Origin: DASSHC01 sp035693105
GTDB taxonomy: Bacteria > Chloroflexota > Chloroflexia > Thermomicrobiales > Thermomicrobiaceae
Reading direction: 5' to 3'
Assembly: GCA_035693105.1 (NCBI GenBank)
Contig: DASSHC010000467.1
Location: 4,525-68,524 of the forward strand
Length of the DNA stretch: 64,000 nt
Each line of letters begins with the position of its first letter. Positions within the stretch are counted from its first letter, which is position 1. Below, one piece after another: positions 27,636-36,900 of this stretch. Below the pieces are notes generated by a model that was not told the DNA's origin, ran no database searches, and was given only the letters and a program-made list of their open reading frames with translations. A program made the translations under genes and the position numbers.

Positions 27636-28639
27636 TACTCGCAGAACAGCCGCTGGAGCCCCTCGCTCTCCATCCCCGCCGAAACGCCAAGCATCGTCAA
27701 CACCCGTGCTTTTTGCGGGTTGAGATTGTCCGCCACTACGAACCCTTGCCGCCGCAGCGCTGCCCCGGCCAGCACGCGCCCGCTGCCGACTCGCGCTGCC
27801 TGCACGACCGGCACCCCTCGCTCCATCGCCGCGATCAAGACGACGCTCTGCTCGCGGCTGGTTCCAGCCGGCGCGAAGCAGGCGAGCACAATGGCTTGCG
27901 CCCCTGCCGCCAGCGCGGCCTCGACCGCCGCGCCGTCGGCTCCGGCATAGGCATAGACGATGTCGACTCGCGGCAGCGCCGCCAAACCACGCACGTCAAA
28001 CTCGGTCTCCGGGTAATGGCGCCGGGTGGAGCGGCGATAGTAGACGACCGCGTCGGGATCGGCGTAGCCGAGCATCCCCAGATCCGGCGTGCGGAACGCC
28101 TCCAGGCGGTAGGTCGAGGTCTTGGTCACCTCGCGCGCCGCGTTGATCTCGTCGTTGAGCACCACCAGCACACCCTGCCCGCGTGAGGCCGGGTCGGCTG
28201 CTACCCGCACGGCATTGACCAAATTGAGCCGGGCATCGCCGCTCAAGGCCGAGAAAGGACGCTGCGCGCCGGTCACGACCACGGGGATCTCGACCTTCAG
28301 CGCCAGGTTGAGGAAGTACGCGGTCTCTTCCAGCGTCGCGGTGCCGTGGGTAACGACCACACCGCTCAGGCCAGGGTTCTCCGCCACGACGCGGTGGATC
28401 TGATCGTTCAGCACCAGCCAGTCGCTTGGCGTGACCGCCGTGCTCGCTTTCGTCCAACTGGCGAACGGGATGATCTCCGCGATCGAGGCGAGTTCCTGGA
28501 CCTGATCGACGAGCTGTGCCGCGTCGAGAACGCCATTGTTGGACCCGTACTCGTAGAGGTCGAGGCTGTCCTTGCCAAGCGACTGGATGGTTCCTCCGGT
28601 GCCGATCACCGCCACCCGCGGGCGCGTTCCCTGTGCCAT
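27632..28639 (-). CDS. L-asparaginase family amidohydrolase with an altered active-site motif
   Basis: The protein of about 335 residues has the asparaginase start VIGTGGTIQSLG (first nucleophile Thr), the second motif VVTHGTATLEETA, VTGAQRP, and VTKTSTYRLEAF with the conserved Lys. In known enzymes the second motif reads HGTDT and its Asp binds the substrate amino group; here the codon is GCG (Ala). ATG 28639 is used, with GGGGAG five bases upstream; an ATG 15 bp further up is weaker. It is the last gene on the strand of the exopolysaccharide locus, 34 bp after a glycosyltransferase. No signal peptide is seen. Confidence 0.85.
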   Translation of the reverse strand: MAQGTRPRVAVIGTGGTIQSLGKDSLDLYEYGSNNGVLDAAQLVDQVQELASIAEIIPFASWTKASTAVTPSDWLVLNDQIHRVVAENPGLSGVVVTHGTATLEETAYFLNLALKVEIPVVVTGAQRPFSALSGDARLNLVNAVRVAADPASRGQGVLVVLNDEINAAREVTKTSTYRLEAFRTPDLGMLGYADPDAVVYYRRSTRRHYPETEFDVRGLAALPRVDIVYAYAGADGAAVEAALAAGAQAIVLACFAPAGTSREQSVVLIAAMERGVPVVQAARVGSGRVLAGAALRRQGFVVADNLNPQKARVLTMLGVSAGMESEGLQRLFCEY

Positions 28640-28673
28640 CTCGCTCCCCACCATTACCCTTCAGATCCTTCGA

Positions 28674-29927
28674 TCAGGCGTCATTTGCTAATTCGCCCGC
28701 GGGCCGGACGACCGGCACGACGCGGGCGGCCGGCAGCAGGCGTTGGTAGACCTGGAGCAGATTCGCCACCGAATGCTCCCAGGCCAACTCCGTCTCCACA
28801 CGCCGCCGCCCGGCACATCCCAAGCGCTCGCGTCGCTCCGGATCGTCGATCAGCGCCGCGATCGCCTGGGCGAAGGCACGCTCGTCGTTGCCGGGCACGA
28901 AGACCGCCGCGCCTTCCGCCGTGCGCCGGTGCTCGGTGAGGTCGAAGGCGACGATCGGCCTGGCGACAGCCATGTAATCCATCAGTTTCAGCATGGTCGA
29001 GCGGTCGTTGTACGAGTTCTGCGGATCGGGATCGACACAGATGTCCGCGCTCGAGAGTAAGCTCGCCAGCCGCGCGTGGTCGTTGATCGGACCGGTGAAG
29101 CAGACATGCTGCTCCAGCCGCAGCTCCGCGGTCAGCGCCTTGAGATCGGCAAGCGCGTCGCCTGGCCCGATCAAGACGCAGTAGATGTCGCGCCGCCCCA
29201 GGTCGTCGATCAGAATGCGGAGAGCCCGCAGCAGGTAGTCGACCCCGTCTTGCCGCCCCATAACGCCCACGTAACCCAGGATCGTTCCGGCGCGGGCGCG
29301 CATATCCGCGTCGGGTGCGACCGGCCGCAGCCGCTTGACGTCCGGCCCGTTGCGCACCACGCTGATGCGCTCGGGCGGCACGTGATCACGCTCGATCTCG
29401 ACCGCGCGGTACGACTGGTTGGTGGCGATCACCTGGTCGGCCACGCGGCAGGAGGCGTGCTCCAGCAGGCTCAGGAGCCGGAAGATTCGGTCGCTCGCCC
29501 GCTCACCGAACAGCGCGCGGTACATGTCCGGCGCCAGGTCGTGATGATCGAAGACGAAGCGCTTGCCGCCGAGCTTGAACAGGGCGCCGATGACGAACAT
29601 GGTGTCGGGCGGATTGTGAGCGTGCACCACGTCGACTCCGTAGCGCAGCGCCACCCAGAGCGCCAGCGCCAGCGTCGCCAGCGTGGCGTAGCCAAACTCC
29701 CAGGCGAAGCCGAGCGCGCCCGAACCGGGGAAGAAGCCGGGGTAGCGCAGCACGCGAACGTCGTCCAGCACCTCGGCGTACGGCTGGCCCTGGCGCGCGT
29801 GACAGATGACGGTCACGCGATAGCCCGCCTCGGTCAGCGCCAGCGCCTCACGCCGCACGCGCACGTCGGTGGGATACGGCTGGTTCTCGACCAGCATCAG
29901 CACGCGATTGCCCGGCGCGTCACGCAT
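28674..29927 (-). CDS. Glycosyltransferase family 4 (GT-B fold)
   Basis: The 417-residue enzyme has the N-terminal acceptor domain start VLMLVENQPYPTDVRVRREA, HAHNPPDT and a hydrophobic segment around residues 75-95, and a C-terminal donor domain with ILGYVGVMGRQDGVDYLL, the sugar-binding segment SYNDRSTMLKLMDYMAVARPIVAFD. The E-x7-E motif is modified (NDRS...MLKLMDYM). It is predicted to add a sugar to the lipid-linked repeat unit. ATG 29927 has GGGAGG eight bases upstream and overlaps asnB by 8 bp. Confidence 0.88.
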   Translation of the reverse strand: MRDAPGNRVLMLVENQPYPTDVRVRREALALTEAGYRVTVICHARQGQPYAEVLDDVRVLRYPGFFPGSGALGFAWEFGYATLATLALALWVALRYGVDVVHAHNPPDTMFVIGALFKLGGKRFVFDHHDLAPDMYRALFGERASDRIFRLLSLLEHASCRVADQVIATNQSYRAVEIERDHVPPERISVVRNGPDVKRLRPVAPDADMRARAGTILGYVGVMGRQDGVDYLLRALRILIDDLGRRDIYCVLIGPGDALADLKALTAELRLEQHVCFTGPINDHARLASLLSSADICVDPDPQNSYNDRSTMLKLMDYMAVARPIVAFDLTEHRRTAEGAAVFVPGNDERAFAQAIAALIDDPERRERLGCAGRRRVETELAWEHSVANLLQVYQRLLPAARVVPVVRPAGELANDA

Positions 29928-31854
29928 TCGCACCACCTCCCGAGAGCTGGAACACCGCGGACTCGACCCGCGGGCGCGTGCCATCCAGGTACTGCCGCTG
30001 CCACAGCTCGACGCCCAGCAGGCCCCAGATCAACTGACCGTGATCGGCGAAGCCGCGCTCGTGCTCGTCGAGGAGAGACGCCACGTACTCCGGCACGAAG
30101 AGTCCCCGTTGTCGCAGGACATCCGTCGCCAGGATTTCGCGCACCCAGTCGCGCGCTTCGCCGCGGAACCAGACCGACGTCGGAATGGCAAAGCCCTTCT
30201 TGCGCCGCTCGATGATCTCGGGCGGCAAGAGAGGCGCGGCCACCTTCCGCAACAGGTACTTGCGCGTTAGCCGGTGCAGTTTCAGGCTGGGCGGTAGCGC
30301 GGCCGCGAACTCCACCAGCTTGTGGTCGAGGAGCGGCACGCGCGCCTCCAGCGACGCCGCCATGCTGGTCTTGTCGCCGCGCGCCAGCAGATCGTCCGGT
30401 AGCCAGAGCTTGCTGTCGACGTAGAGCATGCGATTGAGCGGCTCCGAGGCATCCGCGCGTGCGAGCGCGGCGGCAATGACGCGCTCCGGCCCGCCGGCGT
30501 CAAGCGAGCTTGCGCACTCGGGAGTCAGCAGCTGCGCGCGCCGCTCGGCATTGAAGAGCGGAAACCAGGAGGAGAAGCGCCGGACTTCGTCGGGTTGTGC
30601 CAGCGCGTAGAGGGCCAGCTTCGGTCCCCGCAGGCCCGGCAGGCGCCGCGCGCCGGCCAGAGCCGCACGGCGCACCACGCTTGGCGAGCGCCGCGCCAGT
30701 GGCGAGAGCCGCTCGCCGGAGTAGCGCGCGTAGCCGGCGAAGAGTTCGTCGCCACCCTCGCCGGTCAGCACCATCTTGACGTGCTCGGCGGCCAGTCGCG
30801 ACACCATGAAGTTCGCCACCGCCGCCTCGTCCGCGATTGGCTGGTCGAGGTGCCAGATGACGCGCTCGGCTTGCGTCATGAAATCGCGCGCCGTCAGCGT
30901 CACCTCGTGGTGATCGGCGCCGTAGCGACGCGCCACCGCGCGCGCGTAGGGCGCCTCGCTGTACGCGGCGCCTTCGCCTTCGTAGACGACGGCGAAGGTC
31001 TTGACCGGCTGCTCCAGGACCTCGCTCATCAGCGCCACGACCGTGCTGGAGTCGAGCCCGCCGCTCAGGAAGGCACCGAAGGGCACGTCGCTCATCAGGT
31101 GCATCCGCACCGTCTCGCGCAGCAGCGCCCCTAGCTCCTCAGCGTACTCCGCCTCCCGCCGGGCTGGATGTTGCGGCTGAAACGAGAGATCCCAGTAGCG
31201 CTTGAGCCGTACGCCGTCCTCGTCGCAGACGAGGAATTGCCCCGGTTCGAGCGCGCGGATGCCCTGAAACATCGTCTGCGGCGCCGGCACATATTTCAGC
31301 GCCAGGAAGTTGCCCAGGGCATCCATGTCGAGGCGACGCTCGACCGCCGGGTGCTCAAGGATCGCCTTGATCTCGGAACCGAAGAGCAGCCGACCGCCAA
31401 AATCGGTGTAGTAGAGCGGTTTGATCCCCAGGCGGTCGCGCGCTAGCAAGAGGCGGCGCCGGCGGCTGTCCCAGAGCGCGAAGCCGAACATCCCGCGCAG
31501 GCGCTCGACGCACGCCTCGCCGACCTCCTCGTAGAGATGGACGATCACCTCGGTGTCGCTGTTGCTTTGAAAGGCGTGGCCGCGGGCAAGCAGTTCATCC
31601 CGCAGCTCGCGGTAGTTGTAGATCTCGCCGTTGAAGACGAGCACTACCGAATCGTCCTCGTTGAACATCGGCTGGTGCCCGCCGGCCAGATCGATGATGC
31701 TCAGGCGCCGGAATCCCAGCCCCAGCCCGCCGTCGACAAAGGCGCCGTCGTCATCCGGACCGCGATGCCGCATGGCGTCGGCCATGCGCCGCAGGGTGAA
31801 GGGCTCGGCCGGCTGACCATCCCGGTAGTCGTAGATCCCGCAGATGCCGCACAT
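29920..31854 (-). CDS. asnB: Asparagine synthetase, glutamine-hydrolysing (AsnB-type)
   Basis: The 644-residue protein has the class II glutaminase domain, with Cys as residue 2 (MCGICG), RHRGPDDDG and FNGEIYNYREL, and a synthetase domain with the PP-loop SGGLDSSTVVALM and GEGGDELFAGYARY. AsnB-type proteins in polysaccharide loci often amidate sugar carboxylates instead of aspartate (family knowledge); the location between glycosyltransferases favours that role here. The start is ATG 31854, sharing one base with the stop of the upstream gene. Confidence 0.93.
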   Translation of the reverse strand: MCGICGIYDYRDGQPAEPFTLRRMADAMRHRGPDDDGAFVDGGLGLGFRRLSIIDLAGGHQPMFNEDDSVVLVFNGEIYNYRELRDELLARGHAFQSNSDTEVIVHLYEEVGEACVERLRGMFGFALWDSRRRRLLLARDRLGIKPLYYTDFGGRLLFGSEIKAILEHPAVERRLDMDALGNFLALKYVPAPQTMFQGIRALEPGQFLVCDEDGVRLKRYWDLSFQPQHPARREAEYAEELGALLRETVRMHLMSDVPFGAFLSGGLDSSTVVALMSEVLEQPVKTFAVVYEGEGAAYSEAPYARAVARRYGADHHEVTLTARDFMTQAERVIWHLDQPIADEAAVANFMVSRLAAEHVKMVLTGEGGDELFAGYARYSGERLSPLARRSPSVVRRAALAGARRLPGLRGPKLALYALAQPDEVRRFSSWFPLFNAERRAQLLTPECASSLDAGGPERVIAAALARADASEPLNRMLYVDSKLWLPDDLLARGDKTSMAASLEARVPLLDHKLVEFAAALPPSLKLHRLTRKYLLRKVAAPLLPPEIIERRKKGFAIPTSVWFRGEARDWVREILATDVLRQRGLFVPEYVASLLDEHERGFADHGQLIWGLLGVELWQRQYLDGTRPRVESAVFQLSGGGANA

Positions 31855-32867
31855 CACTCGCCCCTATCGAGCACGACGCGCGTCGATCGCCGCTCCCGGC
31901 GCGCCAGCACGTCGTCGTAGATCGCGCGCACCTGCCCGACGATCACCTCGGGCGCGTAGCGTCGCGCCCGTAGCCGGCCATCGGTCCGTGGCAGCACGGT
32001 CAGGATTTCACGCAACTTCATCGCGAACTCATCGGCCGAGAACCCCGCCAGGTAGCACCAGTCCGTCCCGGCGATCACCTCGCGGATGTCGCCCACTTCG
32101 GTGGCCACGATCGGGAGGTTGCAGGCCAGCGCCTGCTTGACCACGTTAGGCGAGCCCTCAGAGTACGAGGGGAAGACCAACGCGTCGCAAGCGCTCATGT
32201 AGAGGGCAAGCCGCTCCTGGCTCTCACGCCACACGACCAGAAGCTCAACCGACGGATCTTCGGCCGCCAACCGCTCGGCGGCCGCCCGCGCCAGCGCGTA
32301 GTTCTTGCGCCCGTTGTCCGGATCGGCGGCGAACAACAGGTATTTCTTGTCGGCTTCCAGACCGAGCTGTCGCCGTGCCTGCTCGCGCGACGTGACCTGG
32401 AAGGTGTCGAAGTCGACCTCGTGCGGCACGATGTGAACATTGGTGTTCGGAATCTTGTCGGCCATCTCCTGGCTCTGCACGATGGCGGCATCAGCCAGTC
32501 TCGCCAGGAGCTGCCCCGCGGGCACAACGATCGCGTTCGAGCGATCGGGGCGACCATTCCAGCTGAAGGCGCCGGTCAAATCGGCCCCTTCGTAGGTGAC
32601 GACCAGCGGCAGCTTCCACTGGCAGCGCGCCACCATGCCGCTGTAACTGTAGAAGGCGTGGATCAGATCGTAGCGCTCGCGTAGCAGCCGCTGCTGCAGC
32701 TGCACAACGCCCCAGGGGTAGATCAGCTTGCGGAAGCGCCCGTCCATCGCCATGACGTCGATCTCGACTCCCGCACGCCGCAGGCACTCCACCTGAGTGC
32801 GCACGAAGGTGCCGAAAACCGGCTTGTCCGGCGTCGGGTAAATGTTCGTCACGACCAGCACTCTCAC
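31854..32867 (-). CDS. Glycosyltransferase family 4
   Basis: This 337-residue GT-B enzyme starts VLVVTNIYPTPDKPVFGTFV, contains HAFYSYSGMVA and VTYEGADL, and in the donor domain has LLFAADPDNGRKNYALA and the E-x7-E-like segment PSYSEGSPNVVKQALACNLPIVATEVGD. It is a retaining transferase of the exopolysaccharide pathway acting at the inner membrane face. The start overlaps the GT2 stop (ATGA). Confidence 0.9.
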   Translation of the reverse strand: MRVLVVTNIYPTPDKPVFGTFVRTQVECLRRAGVEIDVMAMDGRFRKLIYPWGVVQLQQRLLRERYDLIHAFYSYSGMVARCQWKLPLVVTYEGADLTGAFSWNGRPDRSNAIVVPAGQLLARLADAAIVQSQEMADKIPNTNVHIVPHEVDFDTFQVTSREQARRQLGLEADKKYLLFAADPDNGRKNYALARAAAERLAAEDPSVELLVVWRESQERLALYMSACDALVFPSYSEGSPNVVKQALACNLPIVATEVGDIREVIAGTDWCYLAGFSADEFAMKLREILTVLPRTDGRLRARRYAPEVIVGQVRAIYDDVLARRERRSTRVVLDRGE

Positions 32868-33931
32868 GCCAACACTCCCTTCACCAGATTCCGCTCGCTG
32901 GCGTCCGAGTCCTCAGGCAGTCGCTCACGCAGCACGGCAAAGCGCGGCAGCGCCGGCGCGTCCGCGCCGAGCCGGTAGCCGCGGATCATCCCCTCCAGGA
33001 AGAGGAGACGCACCACCAGGCTGTGGAGCGTGCGGTAGGGACTGCGCTTGCGCGCCGCGTCGGCGCCAAGCGCTAGCGCCGCCAGCACCAGCCAGGCCAC
33101 CAGCGGCCTCGCGTCGCGGCGCGCCGCGCTTGCCACGAGCGCCAAGCCGCTGGCGCCCAGCCCCGCCGCCGCGGGCAGCGCGTAGCCCCGCTCACGCAGA
33201 TACGTCCAGGTGAGCGGCGTGCCAGCATGAAGACGGACTACCTGTCCCGCTCCAAGATAGAGCCGGCGGCGACGGCGCCCGAAGAGCGATCCGATCCGAT
33301 CGGTCGGCGCGGTGTAGTGACTGACCATTGGGCGCTCCAGGCGCACCACCCGCCAGCCGCCGCAGCGCAGGCGCAGGCAGAGCTCCGGCTCCTCCTCGGA
33401 GTAGAGCGCGGCGTTGAACGAGCCAACGCTGTCCAGGGCCGCGCGGCGATAGAGCGCCGCTCCGCCGCCATGCGTCACGTCGATCACGGCGGCGCCGACC
33501 TGCGTTGTCGTGCCGCGCGTCGAGAACGTCACACCCAGCGGCAAATCGACGATCTGACCCGACACCACCGCGATCTCCGGGGCGTGTCGAAGCAGCCCCA
33601 GCGCCTCGGTTAGCCAGCCCCGGCGCAGCTCCATGTCGCCGTCGAGGAAGAGCACCACGTCGACCGACAGCCGGCCCATCCCGGCGACGCGCCCGGCGGC
33701 CGCGGTTAGCCGTTGCTCGGCGTCGAGGCGGATCACCTCGATCGGGTAGTCGCAAGCGACGGCGGCGGTGCCATCGCGCGAGGCCGAGTCGACTAGCACG
33801 ATCTCAGTCCCCGGCAGACCGCGCGTCTCCTCCAGTACCGACTCGATCAGCCGGCGAACGTTCCACTCCTGGTCGCGCGCGATCAGCACCACGCCCAGAC
33901 GCTGGTCGAAATCGCCTCGCTTCAGCACCAC
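32864..33931 (-). CDS. Glycosyltransferase family 2 with C-terminal membrane segments
   Basis: This 355-residue inverting transferase has GVVLIARDQEWNVRRLIESVL, VLVDSASRDGTA, the metal-binding DGDMELRRGWL, and GGGAALYRR. Residues about 255-310 hold two hydrophobic stretches that can anchor it in the membrane. GTG 33931 is chosen with AAGGGA six bases upstream. The longer frame in register upstream overlaps the flippase gene on the same strand and is not coding. It follows the fusion gene by 2 bp. Confidence 0.88.
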   Translation of the reverse strand: MVLKRGDFDQRLGVVLIARDQEWNVRRLIESVLEETRGLPGTEIVLVDSASRDGTAAVACDYPIEVIRLDAEQRLTAAAGRVAGMGRLSVDVVLFLDGDMELRRGWLTEALGLLRHAPEIAVVSGQIVDLPLGVTFSTRGTTTQVGAAVIDVTHGGGAALYRRAALDSVGSFNAALYSEEEPELCLRLRCGGWRVVRLERPMVSHYTAPTDRIGSLFGRRRRRLYLGAGQVVRLHAGTPLTWTYLRERGYALPAAAGLGASGLALVASAARRDARPLVAWLVLAALALGADAARKRSPYRTLHSLVVRLLFLEGMIRGYRLGADAPALPRFAVLRERLPEDSDASERNLVKGVLA

Positions 33932-33933
33932 GC

Positions 33934-36900
33934 TTATCCCTTCCAAACCGTCTGGTAGCGCAATCGGGCGCGCGCCGGACTGCCACTCTCGGCAACGGTC
34001 AGCCCGGCTAGCCCCACCAGATAAACAGCGGCCGCGGCCAGCAGGGTCACCGGCAGCGAGCCTGGCCGCCCCAGCTGAATCGCGAGCGCCATCGCCAGCG
34101 ACGCCAACGCCGGTTTCCAGGCGGCACGCGCGAGCAGCCCAAGAGGGAACTCGCTTGCGATCGGCCGGTAATGGAGTATCAGGTCCACGACGCGAACCAG
34201 CAGCGCCGCCAGCGCGGCGCCGACGAAACCGAACGCGGGGATCAAGAGCCCGCCCGCAACGATGCTGACCGCCAGGTCGACGGCCACGATCCGCAACGCG
34301 ACCCGCTCGCGCAGGCTGGCCACCAACACTTGCCCCAGAACGCTGGTCAGCGCACTGGCGATCAGCCCCCAACAAAGGATCTGCAGCGCGGTGGCGGCTG
34401 GCGATAATCGGTCGGGGCCGTAGAGCACCCGCACGGCTGGCTCCGCCAGCAGGTACAACCCGGCGGCCATGGGCAGCGCGAGCGCCAATAGCACCTCGAT
34501 AACCGGCGCGGCCAACCCGCGCAGCTCCCCGCCAGCCAGCCCGAAGCGGCGGCACATCGCCGGCACCACTCCCACCACCAGGCTCTGCAGCACCAGCGAG
34601 ACCGGCACCAGCAACTGGGTCGCCGCGTTGTAGAAGCCTACGTCGCTCTCGCTGCGGTAGTGCGACAGCAGCACCACGTTCAGGCTGCTGCTGATCGCGA
34701 TCACGCCGTCGATGCCGAGAAAGGTCAACGTGGCATGCAGCAGGCGCCTGCACAAGCCCAGGTCGAGCGTGAAGCGCGGTCGCACCACAACGCGCGCGAC
34801 AAAGCCCCACTCCAGCAGCAGGCTCAGCGTCTGCGTGGCCAGCAGCACGAGCGCCAGCGGTTCCAGTCCGCCCCCGCGCGTGATCACCGCGAACGCCAGC
34901 GCGATCTTCAGCAGGTTCATTGGGACATTGGCGACTGCGATCAGTCCCATGCGCTCGACACCCTGCAGGACCGCCTCGCAGATGGCCGAGAGCGCGTAGG
35001 GCACGAGCCCTAGCGAGAGGAGGACGATGACCTGGGCGGTGTTGGGGGCGTAGCCCATCAGCCGCACGAAGACGGACGCCGCCGCGATGCTGAGGAGCGA
35101 GGTCGCCAGCACCACCGCGCTGGCGTTGACCAACGCCACGCCAGCCTGCTCCCGCCGCCGCGCCACCTCACGCATCACCAGCGACTTCAACCCAGCCGTC
35201 GCCAGAATTTGGAAGGTGTAGAAGAGCGTCAGCGCCAGCGAGAGCTGCCCGAACTGCTCGGCGCCCAGGCGGCGGGCCACCAGGGTATAGAGCACGAAGG
35301 TCGCCGCGCGATTGACCGCGTCGCTGGCCAGCATCGCCCCGGCGTTGTGCGCGATCACCCGCCAGCTGTGCTCCGGCCGAGCTTCCTTGTTTGCGGCATC
35401 GCTCTTGTTCCCCTCTCTCAGAATGAGGAGAGGGGTGGGGCGGGAGAGTTCTCGCGTGGGGGACGGCGGCAACGGGGATCCGCCTATGCTAATGACGGCC
35501 GGAGCGATTGCGGTAGGGCCGACCTCCCGTGTCTGACCGCTTCGATGCGAGGGAGAGACTCCGGCCAGCGGCACTCCAAGCGGCCGCAGCAGTGGCCGCG
35601 CGGCACGCACTCGCGGCCGTCGCGGAACTGGCACCGGAAGTGGAGGCGGCTGAGGCTCGTCCATCGCCGGCAGGCTCACGAGCGCGGTCAGCAGGGCCGC
35701 GATGACCCAGAGCTCCTCCACCAGGGTTCGGTCGTTGAAGATATCGAGCGCCATGTGGACCATGTGGCCGACAAGCGACGCCAGCAAGGCCGCGGCGATG
35801 ATCGCCATCGTGGGGTCCTGGATACGGCTCGCACGCAGCCCGCGCCGCAGGCTCGCCAGCAGGAAGAGGATGAAGCCGGCGAAGGCGACGGCACCGTCCT
35901 CGGCCCAGACCAGCAGATATTTGTTGTGGACGGTGTACAGCCAGTCGGCCGACAAGTCGGGCGTCGCGTACTGCTTGAGTATCACCGCGAAATTGTTCGC
36001 GCCCACACCGAAGAGGGGATGATCGCGGATTACACGCAGCGCCAGCTTCAGCAGCGGCCAGCGGCCGTCGGCCGCCTGAGCACCCTCGGAGTCGAAGAAA
36101 CGCGCCGGCAAAGCCCCGTGCACCGTGAGCAGGAGGACGGCGGCGCCGATAACTCCCGTGATCGGGATCACCGGCGAGAGCCAGCCGCGCCGCACCGCGA
36201 TGGCGGTAAAGACGGCCAGCGAGACGGCCAGCGCCAACATCCCACCGCGTGACTGGGTCAGGAGCAGCGACAGCAGTCCAAGCCCGCACGCGGAACAACC
36301 CAGCAGCCGCCACAATTTCGACCGACCGCGCCAGGCCAGGGCCAGCGCGGGCACCAGCAATAGCTCGAAGTAGGCCGCGGCGCCGTTCGGGCCGCCGATC
36401 GTACCCCCATAACGCGGCGAGACTACCTTCCCGTTGATGCTGCTGTCGGTGCGTGTCTTGATGCCGAGGAAATGCAGATCGTGATGCAGCGCGAAGGTGG
36501 CCAGGATGACGATGCTCTCCAGCAGCACGCCGGCCAACAGCACGCCGACGACGAACTCGACATCGGCGCGCGTGCGGACGGTGCTGACCAGGTAGATGAA
36601 GAGCAGCAGCGTCTGGAGCAGCATGAACAGCTCAAAGACCGACAGCGAGCGTTCGGTCGCCGCCAGCAGCGAGAGACCGGCGAACCCCACATAGACGAAG
36701 AGCGGCAGCGCCGACCGCGGATTGGGGCGGTTTTCGGTGCGGCGAAGCAGCAGCTCGCCGAGCCAGAGCGCGTAGAGGAGGGCCAGGCACGCGGTCGTGG
36801 CCGAGAGGCCGAGCCCGCCGATGGCGCCGAGCTGCGCTTCGGCCAGGTGGTAGTCGAGGTGGGTCTCGATGCGAAACGGGATGCCCAATAGGACCACGGC

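Noticed and set aside
33932..34810. N-terminal extension of the GT2 frame
   Set aside because: It overlaps the flippase part of the fusion gene on the same strand; family homology starts only after GTG 33931.
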